Shown piece by piece: positions 35,853 through 43,500 of a stretch of DNA of 64,000 bases. A program made the position numbers and the translations under genes. The notes beneath the pieces were generated by a model that saw only the letters and a list, made by a program, of their open reading frames with translations, was not told the DNA's origin and ran no database searches. Origin of the DNA: Streptomyces sp. NK08204 (GTDB lineage: Bacteria; Actinomycetota; Actinomycetes; Streptomycetales; Streptomycetaceae); assembly GCF_020400585.1 (NCBI RefSeq), contig NZ_JAINVF010000001.1:496001-560000 (forward strand). The letters are read 5' to 3'. Numbering within the stretch: position 1 is the first letter of the stretch; every line of letters begins with the position of its first letter.

Positions 35853-37789
35853 GCCAGCCCCTCCCCCGGTTCGACGGCGCGCACGATCCGCGTGCGGACC
35901 GCCCGCAGGACGGGTAGTTCACCGGGCCCGAGCGGCACTTCCCGGCAGTCCTCGTCCGGGGCGGCCCCGTCCAGGCCTATCGCCACGGCGGAGACGTCCG
36001 CGAGGTCCCCCAGCGCGCGGTGCGCGGCCCGCAGCAGGGCCGAGGGGCGCAGCGGCTGTCCGAACGGCCAGCCGTCCTGGTCGTCGCCTCCGACCAGCGG
36101 GTCGAGGTAGCGGCGCAGCGCCTCGGTGAGCTGGGCGGACACCCTGGCGCGGTCGGCGGGGTCGCCCGACAGGTCGGCGCGCAGCACCACGTCGCGGTAG
36201 CGGGGCGCGCGGACGAAGACCTCGGAGGTGAGCAGCCGCGCCCGCTCCAGGTGGGCGGCGACCGCGCGCAGCATGCCCGCATCGGGGCGCGGCGCGGCCA
36301 CGAAGTCCTCGCGGGCCAGGTCCTCGCGTGGCACCGCCGGCACGAGATGCACGGTGACCGCGCCGGGCACCGGGGTGCACGGGAAGCCGGGGTGCTCCCC
36401 CAGGGAGGCGTAGGCGCGGGCGACGGCGACGCCCGGTGTGGTACGGGCGAGGGTGGTGAAGTCGTCCACGGTGACCGCGCGGGTCACCTCGCTGAGGGAG
36501 GCGGCCGCGCGCCGGCGCGCCTCGGCGACGGTCTCCGGGTCGGCACCGCCCTCGGCACGCACCAGGCTGGCGGCGCTGATCGCCGCCGTGGAGTCCCCGG
36601 CCGGTACCCAGTTCGCGGTCATGCCGCCGTTGCCGTCCCGGCCGCCGCCGATGGCGTACTCGACGCTCGCTTCCTGGCGCGGGTGGGGAATGCGCCCGGT
36701 GAGTCCGTCGCCGAACACCAGCGCGCCCTCGGTCCGGTCGAGTACGAAGACCTGGTCGGCGGGCCCGCCGAAGGTGAGGTCGGGTACGGCCCGCCACTCC
36801 TGGCCCCCGAGTCGCAGGGTCGCCTCCAGCAGGCGCTCGGCGGCTTCGGGCAGCACCAGGTGCTCGCCGGGCAGCTTGAGCCAGGCGTCGATCTGCTCCT
36901 GGAGTTCGCTGCCGCTCGCGGTGCGCCGCCGGCGGTGGTGTGCGGCGGACGCGTTGACGGCGAGCTGGAGCAGGCGCGGCGGGGCGGCGTGGGTCGCGGC
37001 GGGGGTGGACACCAGGATCCCGCTGTCCTGGGTGGTCCAGCCGGCGGGCGGGTGGAGCCGGACCACCCCGGAGCGTCTGAGCCCGGCCGTGCCGTCCTCG
37101 CACTTGGCGAACGGGCCCGAGACATCGGTCCCGGGCCGGAACCAGGACCAGGTCAGCTCGGCGGGCGGCGGTACGTCGGCGACCGCCCCGGGCAGCCATG
37201 CCGGCACGGACGCGGCGGGTGCGTCCAGCTCGAACAGCAGGCTGAGCGGGCCGGGCGCGGGGTGCGCTCCGGCGAGCGGCAGGGTGAACCGGGCTGCGGC
37301 GGGGGCCCCGTCGGCCGCGAGCAGCGGGACGCCCCGACGGGCGCGCAGGTCCGCCGTGCGGTCGCGGTCGGTCCAGACGGTGACCTCGCCGTCCTCCGCG
37401 AGCGGGAAGACGGCCACGTCCTCGTCGAGGGTGAAGACGATCTGCCCCGCCGGGTCACGGGTGAGCGCCGTCCCGGCGGGGATGACCGGGACGGCGGTGC
37501 CCGCCTGCCGGGCCGCGACGCTCAGCACGGTGGCGGCGGGCCGGGCGGGGTGCGGGGGTTCCAGGCCGAGCAGCCGCAGTATGGCGACCACGAGTGCGTC
37601 GGGCACCTGGTCGAGCCAGTACAGCCGCTGTTCGAGGAGGTAGGCGAAGAGTTCGAGGAGGGTGACACCGGGGTCGACGGGCGCGTGCAGTGTCCAGGTG
37701 CCGTCCGACTCGGCGGGGATCCGGCGGCGGATGGCCGCCATCATGTCGGCCCAGGTGAGGTCGTCCAGTTGGGGCGCGGGCAGGGTCAT
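35849..37789 (-). CDS. eCIS baseplate assembly protein (J-like), first copy, 646 residues
   Basis: TPL...PGVTLLELFAYLLEQRLYWL near the N-terminus, VFVLDRTEGALVFGDGLTGR in the centre, then LARTTPGVAVARAYASLGEH, and the C-terminal RYLDPLVGGDDQDGWPFGQP identify a gpJ/gp6-like baseplate wedge protein. It builds the baseplate ring that triggers sheath contraction. The start overlaps the gp25-like stop by 4 bp, and its stop overlaps the second J-like gene. Confidence 0.92.
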   Translation of the reverse strand: MTLPAPQLDDLTWADMMAAIRRRIPAESDGTWTLHAPVDPGVTLLELFAYLLEQRLYWLDQVPDALVVAILRLLGLEPPHPARPAATVLSVAARQAGTAVPVIPAGTALTRDPAGQIVFTLDEDVAVFPLAEDGEVTVWTDRDRTADLRARRGVPLLAADGAPAAARFTLPLAGAHPAPGPLSLLFELDAPAASVPAWLPGAVADVPPPAELTWSWFRPGTDVSGPFAKCEDGTAGLRRSGVVRLHPPAGWTTQDSGILVSTPAATHAAPPRLLQLAVNASAAHHRRRRTASGSELQEQIDAWLKLPGEHLVLPEAAERLLEATLRLGGQEWRAVPDLTFGGPADQVFVLDRTEGALVFGDGLTGRIPHPRQEASVEYAIGGGRDGNGGMTANWVPAGDSTAAISAASLVRAEGGADPETVAEARRRAAASLSEVTRAVTVDDFTTLARTTPGVAVARAYASLGEHPGFPCTPVPGAVTVHLVPAVPREDLAREDFVAAPRPDAGMLRAVAAHLERARLLTSEVFVRAPRYRDVVLRADLSGDPADRARVSAQLTEALRRYLDPLVGGDDQDGWPFGQPLRPSALLRAAHRALGDLADVSAVAIGLDGAAPDEDCREVPLGPGELPVLRAVRTRIVRAVEPGEGLA

Positions 37790-38208
37790 GGCGTCCTCCC
37801 GGGGGAGCCGGTGGAGCCGGTGAGCCCTGCGTAGAACGGGAACACCAGGTTCGCCTTGGTGTTGCTGCGCCGGATGCGGTAGACGACCGAGACGGTGATC
37901 CGCGCCTCGTCGGCCGGGTCGGCCTCGGCGCGGACCTCGTCGAGCTCCACCCTCGGCTCGTGGTCGCGGACGGCAGCGGCGATCGAAGTCTCCAGGTCGC
38001 GCAGGTTCTGCACGCTGCCGGGCGCGAACACCAGCTCGTGGGCGCGGGTGCCGAGTTCGGGCCGCATGACCCGCTCGCCGGTGCCGGTGAGCAGCAGCGC
38101 CCGCAGGCAGTGCTCGATGCTCTCCTCGCCGACGGCGTACCCCAGGCGCCCGGAGGCGTCGGGCAGGATCGGGAACCGCCAGCCGGTCCCGAGGAACTCC
38201 TCGCTCAT
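37786..38208 (-). CDS. eCIS baseplate protein, GPW/gp25 family
   Basis: A 140-residue protein with LGTGWRFPILPDASGRLGYA at the N-terminus and LLTGTGERVMRPELGTRAHE, followed by the NLRDLETSIAAAVRDHEPRV helix. These are the T4 gp25/gpW baseplate lysozyme-like wedge motifs (the E/GERVMRPxxGxxL core). It nucleates sheath polymerisation at the baseplate in the family. Overlaps both neighbours by 4 bp. Confidence 0.93.
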   Translation of the reverse strand: MSEEFLGTGWRFPILPDASGRLGYAVGEESIEHCLRALLLTGTGERVMRPELGTRAHELVFAPGSVQNLRDLETSIAAAVRDHEPRVELDEVRAEADPADEARITVSVVYRIRRSNTKANLVFPFYAGLTGSTGSPGRTP

Positions 38209-38906
38209 GCCGTCCTCGCCTTCTTGGCCAGTACGGCGGGGGTGAGCGGCGGGGCCGGCGGGCCGGTGGGCCCGGCGGCGGACGGATGGGTGTGGGTGTT
38301 GAACGCCTGGAGCAGCGCGTTGCCCAGCACCAGGGGTTCGGTGGCGCCGCCGCCGAGGTCGATGGAGGGGGAATCGACGGTCACCTTGGGCGCCTTGAGC
38401 GTGATCTCGCCCTGCGCGGTCACGGTCACGCTGCCGCCCTCGGCGGCGGTGATCCGGATGGCCTTGCCCTGGTCGTCCAGTTCCACCACGTGCCCGGCGG
38501 CCGATGTGATCCGTACGGCGGCCTTGTCCGCCGCGTCGTCGAAGAGCACCTCATGCCCGTGGCTGGTCCGGATCATCTTCTGGTCGCGGCCCTGGGTGCG
38601 GGCGGTCGGCGGCTTGTCCTCGCCGTTGTAGAGGCCGCCGAGCACGATCGGGTACCGCATGTCCCCGTGGACGAAGGCCACCAGGACCTCGTCGCCCTTC
38701 TCGGGCACGAACAGGGAGCCGTAGCCGCTCCCCGCGTACAGCTGGCTGACGCGGATCCAGTCGGTGACCGTGACGTCGTCGAACCACGGGAACTTCACCT
38801 TGACCTGGCCCTCGTCGTCGCCGTCGTTCTCCACGACGATCGCCGAGACGACGCCGTAGTACCGCTTGTCGGTGCTGCGGGCCCGCGGTGTGGTCCTGAT
38901 GGTCAC
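38205..38906 (-). CDS. eCIS central spike protein, gpV/gp5-like
   Basis: A 233-residue spike protein: YYGVVSAIVVENDGDDEGQV and KVKFPWFDD start the OB-fold seen in gpV and VgrG gp5 domains, VPEKGDEVLVAFVHGDMRYP and ILGGLYNG follow. A repetitive beta-helix segment (VTVTAQGEITLKAPKVTVDS) gives the needle. The end NTHTHPSAAGPTGPP resembles the tip of PAAR/gpV-type proteins. No separate PAAR gene is present in the operon, so this C-terminus may form the tip itself. Its start overlaps the gpD-like stop by 4 bp. Confidence 0.92.
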   Translation of the reverse strand: MTIRTTPRARSTDKRYYGVVSAIVVENDGDDEGQVKVKFPWFDDVTVTDWIRVSQLYAGSGYGSLFVPEKGDEVLVAFVHGDMRYPIVLGGLYNGEDKPPTARTQGRDQKMIRTSHGHEVLFDDAADKAAVRITSAAGHVVELDDQGKAIRITAAEGGSVTVTAQGEITLKAPKVTVDSPSIDLGGGATEPLVLGNALLQAFNTHTHPSAAGPTGPPAPPLTPAVLAKKARTA

Positions 38907-40084
38907 TGGTCCCCCTGGTGGATCCGCCGTCCGGTGAACTGGGTGAAGAACCCACTGGTGTTGAGCGTGTGCTCGACGCGCTTGACGAAGTACATGCCGG
39001 AGAACCGGCGCCCGAGGCCGTAGATCTCCAGGTTGTCGCCGGGCCGCAGCTCGGGCAGGCCCGCCACCTTGCCGGTCGCCGTGATGAACTCGTACGCCCG
39101 TTCCCGCAGCAGGCTGATCGCCAGTTCGCGGGCCTCCTGGTCGCTGCCGACCGGCGCGTCGACCAGTACTTCCTGGCGTCCCTGCAAGGTGGACTCGGCG
39201 ACCTGCGGCCCGCTCTGCCCGTCGGCGGTGTTCTGCCCGGCCGGCAGGTTCTCCGCGGTCGCGGTGAACGCGATGGACTGTTTGGTACGGGGGTCCCAGC
39301 CGCGCACGGTGACTTTGCTGACCTGCTGGGACACGGTCAGGGTCGGGGTGAACTCCAGCAGGTTGGGGATCAGCCCCTCGGGCTGGGCGGTGGGCCCGGT
39401 GGACAGTCCCGGCGCGTAGGCGAGCCGGTACACCCGGATGGGCCGGCCGTCGCGGCCGTCGGTCGGTCTGATGAAGTAGAGCGTGTCCTCGCCGGTCCTG
39501 GGGTCCGGCAGGATGTAGCAGTCGAAGTCCAGCCGCTTGGCCCGCTCCAGCAGGAACGTCGCGTCGTCCTGGTTCTTCTGCACCACCAGGTCGTGCGTGG
39601 GCCCCTCCCGGGTGACCTCGACCCGCAGGTGGTTACGCTGGGCGATCTGCTCGGCGATCTGCCAGTCGGGCTGATTGCGGTAGATCTTCGTCTCGTTCTC
39701 GGTGGGTTTGCGGTCCTTGAGCCGCAGCAGCCCGTCCACTCCGCTGACCTGGACGGTGGGCGAGGCGCTGTCGGTGAACTTCGGGCTGAGCGTGGAGATG
39801 GTCCCGGTCGCGACGGTGAGCAGCTTGTCGGCGTAGCCGAGCCGCACCGAGACCCGGCCGCCGAGCCTGAAGGCCGGCGAGTCGCTGTGCTTGAAACGCA
39901 GGCCGGCGTCGTCCCAGTTGTTGAGGGTCAGGTCGAAGCCGGACATCTCGTCGATGTCCCGGTTCACCTTGATGTCGATGATGTCGTTCTTGGTGGACGG
40001 GTCCATCTCCAGGCCCTCGATGCGCACCTCGAACTCGGGTGCGTACCGGTCGGGTGAGGCGACCTCGGGAGTGGGGGTGCTCAT
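38903..40084 (-). CDS. eCIS hub protein, gpD/VgrG N-terminal-like
   Basis: A 393-residue phage late control D-type protein: YAPEFEVRIEGLEMD, then IKVNRDIDEMSGFDLTLNNW, LGYADKLLTVATGTISTL and IAEQIAQRNHLRVEV, with the LEIYGLGRRFSGMYFVKRVE C-terminus. It makes the trimeric hub above the spike. Hub and spike are separate genes here (gpD here, gpV next); they are fused in Afp8/VgrG. The ATG at 40084 lies 10 bp after the LysM gene stop. Confidence 0.92.
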   Translation of the reverse strand: MSTPTPEVASPDRYAPEFEVRIEGLEMDPSTKNDIIDIKVNRDIDEMSGFDLTLNNWDDAGLRFKHSDSPAFRLGGRVSVRLGYADKLLTVATGTISTLSPKFTDSASPTVQVSGVDGLLRLKDRKPTENETKIYRNQPDWQIAEQIAQRNHLRVEVTREGPTHDLVVQKNQDDATFLLERAKRLDFDCYILPDPRTGEDTLYFIRPTDGRDGRPIRVYRLAYAPGLSTGPTAQPEGLIPNLLEFTPTLTVSQQVSKVTVRGWDPRTKQSIAFTATAENLPAGQNTADGQSGPQVAESTLQGRQEVLVDAPVGSDQEARELAISLLRERAYEFITATGKVAGLPELRPGDNLEIYGLGRRFSGMYFVKRVEHTLNTSGFFTQFTGRRIHQGDQ

Positions 40085-40094
40085 GGCGCGCTCC

Positions 40095-40766
40095 TCACGG
40101 CAGCCGGGGCACGGTCAGCACCCGGCCCGGCCGCAGGTCCCGTGGATCGGTGATGCCGTTGGCACGCGCCAGCTCCCGCCAGGCGTCGGGCCGCCGGTAC
40201 AGCGCGCTGGAGATGGAGCTGAGCGTGTCGCCGCGGCGCACCACATAGCTCTTCTCCACCGTGGGCGAGGAGCGTGGTGTGGCGGCGACCTGCACGGCGG
40301 CGGTGCGGAACTCCTTGAGCGAGAGGTCCAGCACGGCCCGCAGCGGAACACCGTCCGGCCGGAACAGCTGGTAGTTGACGTCCAGCTTCTCCACGACGCC
40401 GGTGAAGACCTCCTCGTCCCACACGAACCGCACGACCGGCGGCGCGTGTTCGCGGCTGTCCGGCCTCAGCAGGTTGCGCAGCGCGTCGACATAGGCCTTC
40501 CGTACGTTCTCCAAGGTGTCGGAGGTGTCGACGAGCGCCTGGACGGTGAGGGTCTCGGTGCCGCCGCGCACATACTGCAGCGGCGGGGTCTCCAGGCCCG
40601 GGATGGTGATCTCGGCGAAGGTGTTGCTCTTGCTCAGCTTGTAGTCGGTCGGGTTGAACCGCAGCGGGATCCGCCGCTGCCGCTCATCGGCGATCACCGG
40701 CCGGACGATCTCCAGGCGGGCCTGGGCCGCGCCCTGGCGGGCGAAGGACACGGGCGTCACGCTCAT
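40095..40766 (-). CDS. eCIS LysM-containing baseplate protein (Afp7/gp53-like)
   Basis: A 223-residue protein with IPLRFNPTDYKLSKSNTFAE, the characteristic FNPxxYxxSKxN of this family, PPLQYVRGGTETLTVQALVD, and a C-terminal LysM domain (YVVRRGDTLSSISSALYRRP through RPGRVLTVP). In contractile systems it stabilises the hub and first tube ring. The ATG at 40766 is chosen because it overlaps the previous stop by 4 bp; longer N-terminal frames exist but lack support. Confidence 0.93.
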   Translation of the reverse strand: MSVTPVSFARQGAAQARLEIVRPVIADERQRRIPLRFNPTDYKLSKSNTFAEITIPGLETPPLQYVRGGTETLTVQALVDTSDTLENVRKAYVDALRNLLRPDSREHAPPVVRFVWDEEVFTGVVEKLDVNYQLFRPDGVPLRAVLDLSLKEFRTAAVQVAATPRSSPTVEKSYVVRRGDTLSSISSALYRRPDAWRELARANGITDPRDLRPGRVLTVPRLP

Positions 40767-40948
40767 GACTGCCCCTCCTCGTGACCGAAGCGGCGTTCGG
40801 CCTCGGTGTGCGCGGCGCGGGCGCACGCCTCCTCGTACAGCTTCGACCAGGCCTGGATGTGCTTGTTGAACAGGCGGGTGAACACCGCGCCGTCGTCGCC
40901 GTCCACCTGGAACCGCACTTCGAGCTGGTGAATGGTCACCTTCGGCAC
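40763..40948 (-). CDS. Small eCIS protein, 61 residues
   Basis: Starts at GTG 40948, with GGGAGGTGA seven or so bases upstream, which decides against GTG 40957. Sequence begins with PKVTIHQLEVRFQVDGDDGA and continues as a helical, charged segment ending in RRFGHEEGQS. Short proteins of about 60 residues beginning with this kind of beta strand (DUF5908-like) occur at this position, between second tube and LysM genes, in several eCIS. The stop overlaps the LysM gene start. Role unknown, probably a small baseplate or chaperone part. Confidence 0.72.
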   Translation of the reverse strand: MPKVTIHQLEVRFQVDGDDGAVFTRLFNKHIQAWSKLYEEACARAAHTEAERRFGHEEGQS

Positions 40949-40953
40949 GACGG

Positions 40954-41472
40954 TCACCTCCCTCGGTTCGGTCGCGACGAGCCGCTCGCCGCGGCGCCTT
41001 GAAGGACCTTGGTCAGTCCCTCGTGGGCGATCTCCAGCGACTCGATGGCGATCGCGTTCTGCTCCGCGTGCAGGTCCGGACCGGTCCACTTGGCGGCAAG
41101 ACCGCCGTGGAACGCCCATGCCGCACCGGGCACCCCGTCCGGGCCGAGGACGATCACCGCGCCGTCGCGGCGGGCGCCCAGCGAGTCGGCGAGCCCGGCC
41201 TGGTACCAGGCCCACAGGAGCGGATCGCGGACCACACCGCGCTTGAGGGTGATCCGGTTCCAGGAGTGGCGCAGCGGCAGCTGGTGCACCGAGTCGTTGC
41301 GGCCGCCCTCCGGATAGCTCGTCACCTCCAACTGCGCGCCCAGACCGGTGACTTCCTGGAAGGCACCGGACGCGACCAGCGGCAGCAGCAGCGCCTGCGC
41401 GGCCGGCAGATAGGCGTCGCCGGGGTCGAGGGTGACCAGGAACCGGTACTTCGGCAGCGGGTCCTCGCTCAT
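40954..41472 (-). CDS. eCIS second inner tube/tail protein, 172 residues
   Basis: A T4 gp19-like tail-tube protein: YRFLVTLDPGDAYLP, SGAFQEVTGLGAQLEVTSYP, HSWNRITLKRGVVRDPLLWA and AIAIESLEIAHEGL are the standard motifs (xFxEVTGL, ITLKRGV, IxxESLEIxHEGL). It differs from the other tube protein at 42994 by longer loops; such second tube proteins usually form the ring linking tube to hub. The ATG at 41472 overlaps the second sheath stop by 4 bp. Confidence 0.92.
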   Translation of the reverse strand: MSEDPLPKYRFLVTLDPGDAYLPAAQALLLPLVASGAFQEVTGLGAQLEVTSYPEGGRNDSVHQLPLRHSWNRITLKRGVVRDPLLWAWYQAGLADSLGARRDGAVIVLGPDGVPGAAWAFHGGLAAKWTGPDLHAEQNAIAIESLEIAHEGLTKVLQGAAASGSSRPNRGR

Positions 41473-42992
41473 GCCTCGATCACCTCCAGACCTCGGTCCT
41501 GGCCGAGTACCAGGCGCAGCCGGATGAACTCCATGGGGACGGCCGGGGCGACCTCGATCTCGCAGACGAGTTCTCCCGGGTCCTGCTCGGGCGGGTTGTC
41601 GGTGTCGTCGCACACCACCCGGAACGCCTGCTCTGGCCGCCCCCCGGCGAGTGCCCCGGCCCGAAAGGCGGAGAGCAGCACCGAGGTGACTGCCCTCACC
41701 AACGTCAGCCGCAGCTCCGGGGAGTTGACGTCGAACACCAGCGGGCTCGCCACCCTCCGGATGGCACGCACCAGGAGGTGTACGAGGCGGCGGTGGGCGA
41801 TGTAACGGGTGCGGGGGTCGGCGGACAGGGTGCGCCCGCCCCACACCGTCAGTCCCTGCCCTCGGGTGCACCGCACCAGGTCGACGCCGGCCTCGAACAG
41901 CCGTACCTGCTGCGGCTCGGGGAACTCGTCCGCCAGGTCGACCGCATCCAGGACCACGGCGTTGGCAGGCGTGTGGTGTGCTCCGCGCTCGCCGTCCAGG
42001 CGGGCGATGACGCCCAGGACGTGCCCGGAGGCGGGGATGGTGCGCAGCCCGTGCCGGTCGGGGATGCGCAGCGCCGGGTGGTAGACGGCCGCGCAGTCAA
42101 GCAGCCGGCTGTCTCCCGTCGCCGTGAGCGACCCCACCCAGTCGACGACCTCGTCCACGCCGGACAGCCGGGGCGGTACGTCCAGGACGGCCAGCCGGTC
42201 GTGCAACGGGGCGACACTGTTGAGCAGTTCCAGCACCACGTCGGTGTGGGCGCTCCCGGACAGGTCCGTGCCGAGGTCCGGCAGCGCCACCAGCGCCGGT
42301 TCCGGGAGGTCGGCCTGTACGGCCACGGCGTCCTCGTACTCGCCGCGGGTGGGCGCGGATTCGGTGCCGCCGGTGAGTGTCAGGTCCCAGGACTTCGAGA
42401 TCGGGCCGCGCCGGCCGGGCGGCGGCGGGGGCCCGTCCGGGACCAGCCGGAGGAAACGGGACGTGGCCAGCCGGTCCGCCGCCTCGGGGAGCGGCAGACC
42501 GGGGAACGCCTCGGGCACCTCGCCGGGCACGGTGACCCGTACGCTCACCGTCGGCGGTCCGGCGACCGTGCTGGCCTGGTAGCGGATGGCGACCCGCGCG
42601 CCGTTGGCCCAGGTGCCCGGGCTGGTGGCGACCACCCGGTAGGACGTGGCGGGGAATCCGCTCAGTGGGCCGACCGTCCACCGTGTCCAGGCCGTGGTGG
42701 CCGGCCCGGAAACACGGAGCACCCAGGCCGTGCGGCCGCCGTTCTCGAAGAATCCGCGCAGCGCGTACGGGGTGGCGCAGGCGCCGTCCAGCGGGTCTCC
42801 CCGGCCCGACGAGCTCGCGGGGGGACCGAAGGCGCCCACGACGTCGTTCCAGCTCTCCACCCGCACCGGGGCACCGACCGGACCGCGGCGGAGCCGGCCG
42901 AGGAACGCCGCCACGTCGGTACGCAGCGGCTCCGCCTCGGACCCGCGCGGCGCGAGCGTCAGGGACACGCCGGGAAGCGCTTCACTGGTCAT
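41469..42992 (-). CDS. eCIS second tail-sheath protein, 507 residues
   Basis: Opens with EALPGVSLTLAPRGSEAEPL and AYALRGFFENGGRTAWVLRV-type segments (GFFENGGRTAWVLRV is visible), central NSVAPLHDRLAVLDVPP, and the C-terminal VWGGRTLSADPRTRYIAHRR, LVHLLVRAIRRVASPLVFDV and FIRLRLVLGQD, the sheath signature. It is shorter than the main sheath and may form the basal or distal ring. Located between the two tube genes, giving the order sheath1-tube1-sheath2-tube2. Confidence 0.92.
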   Translation of the reverse strand: MTSEALPGVSLTLAPRGSEAEPLRTDVAAFLGRLRRGPVGAPVRVESWNDVVGAFGPPASSSGRGDPLDGACATPYALRGFFENGGRTAWVLRVSGPATTAWTRWTVGPLSGFPATSYRVVATSPGTWANGARVAIRYQASTVAGPPTVSVRVTVPGEVPEAFPGLPLPEAADRLATSRFLRLVPDGPPPPPGRRGPISKSWDLTLTGGTESAPTRGEYEDAVAVQADLPEPALVALPDLGTDLSGSAHTDVVLELLNSVAPLHDRLAVLDVPPRLSGVDEVVDWVGSLTATGDSRLLDCAAVYHPALRIPDRHGLRTIPASGHVLGVIARLDGERGAHHTPANAVVLDAVDLADEFPEPQQVRLFEAGVDLVRCTRGQGLTVWGGRTLSADPRTRYIAHRRLVHLLVRAIRRVASPLVFDVNSPELRLTLVRAVTSVLLSAFRAGALAGGRPEQAFRVVCDDTDNPPEQDPGELVCEIEVAPAVPMEFIRLRLVLGQDRGLEVIEA

Positions 42993-42993
42993 G

Positions 42994-43449
42994 TCAGACG
43001 TCGATCTCCAGCTTCTCGACCGCGAGGACGAGCGTCTCCATGGCGATCTCGTTCTTGGTGGCGCTCAGGGTCGGGCCGGTGTACTTGGTCGGCCAGCCGC
43101 GGTCGAAGTTCCAGCGCATGGCCTCCTGACGGTTCTCGTCGAGGAGCACGATCGAACCGGAGGTGCGCCGCACTTTGCCGTTGAGCGCCTCGACCACCCA
43201 GTTCCAGAAGCCGACATGGCCGGTGATGCCGCGCTTGAAGGTGAGGTTGGTGTACTTCTTGAGCCCCGGGATCTTGCGGACGGTGATGTCCTCGCTCCCG
43301 TTGCGGTACTCGATCGGCGGGATCTCCAGCTCAAGGCCGCTGGCCTCGGTGAAGGACCCGCTCACCGCGACGCCGTCGTCGCTGACGTTGGTCACGATGA
43401 TCTGGAAGTTGTAGGACGCGTACGGATCGTCCCTGGTCACGGGCGGCAT
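42994..43449 (-). CDS. eCIS main inner tube protein, 151 residues
   Basis: A T4 gp19-like tube protein. SGSFTEASGLELEIPPIEYR, VRKIPGLKKYTNLTFKRGIT and TKNEIAMETLVLAVEKLEID follow the family pattern in order. The length (151) is typical of the major tube subunit of contractile injection systems. ATG at 43449 with AGGAGG upstream. Stop is 1 bp from the second sheath start. The 51-bp gap to the sheath gene carries two copies of GGTGGTCCTC. Confidence 0.94.
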   Translation of the reverse strand: MPPVTRDDPYASYNFQIIVTNVSDDGVAVSGSFTEASGLELEIPPIEYRNGSEDITVRKIPGLKKYTNLTFKRGITGHVGFWNWVVEALNGKVRRTSGSIVLLDENRQEAMRWNFDRGWPTKYTGPTLSATKNEIAMETLVLAVEKLEIDV

Positions 43450-43500
43450 GGCGGCCCCTCCTCGCTCCTCGGTGGTCCTCGGTGGTCCTCGGTCGAATGC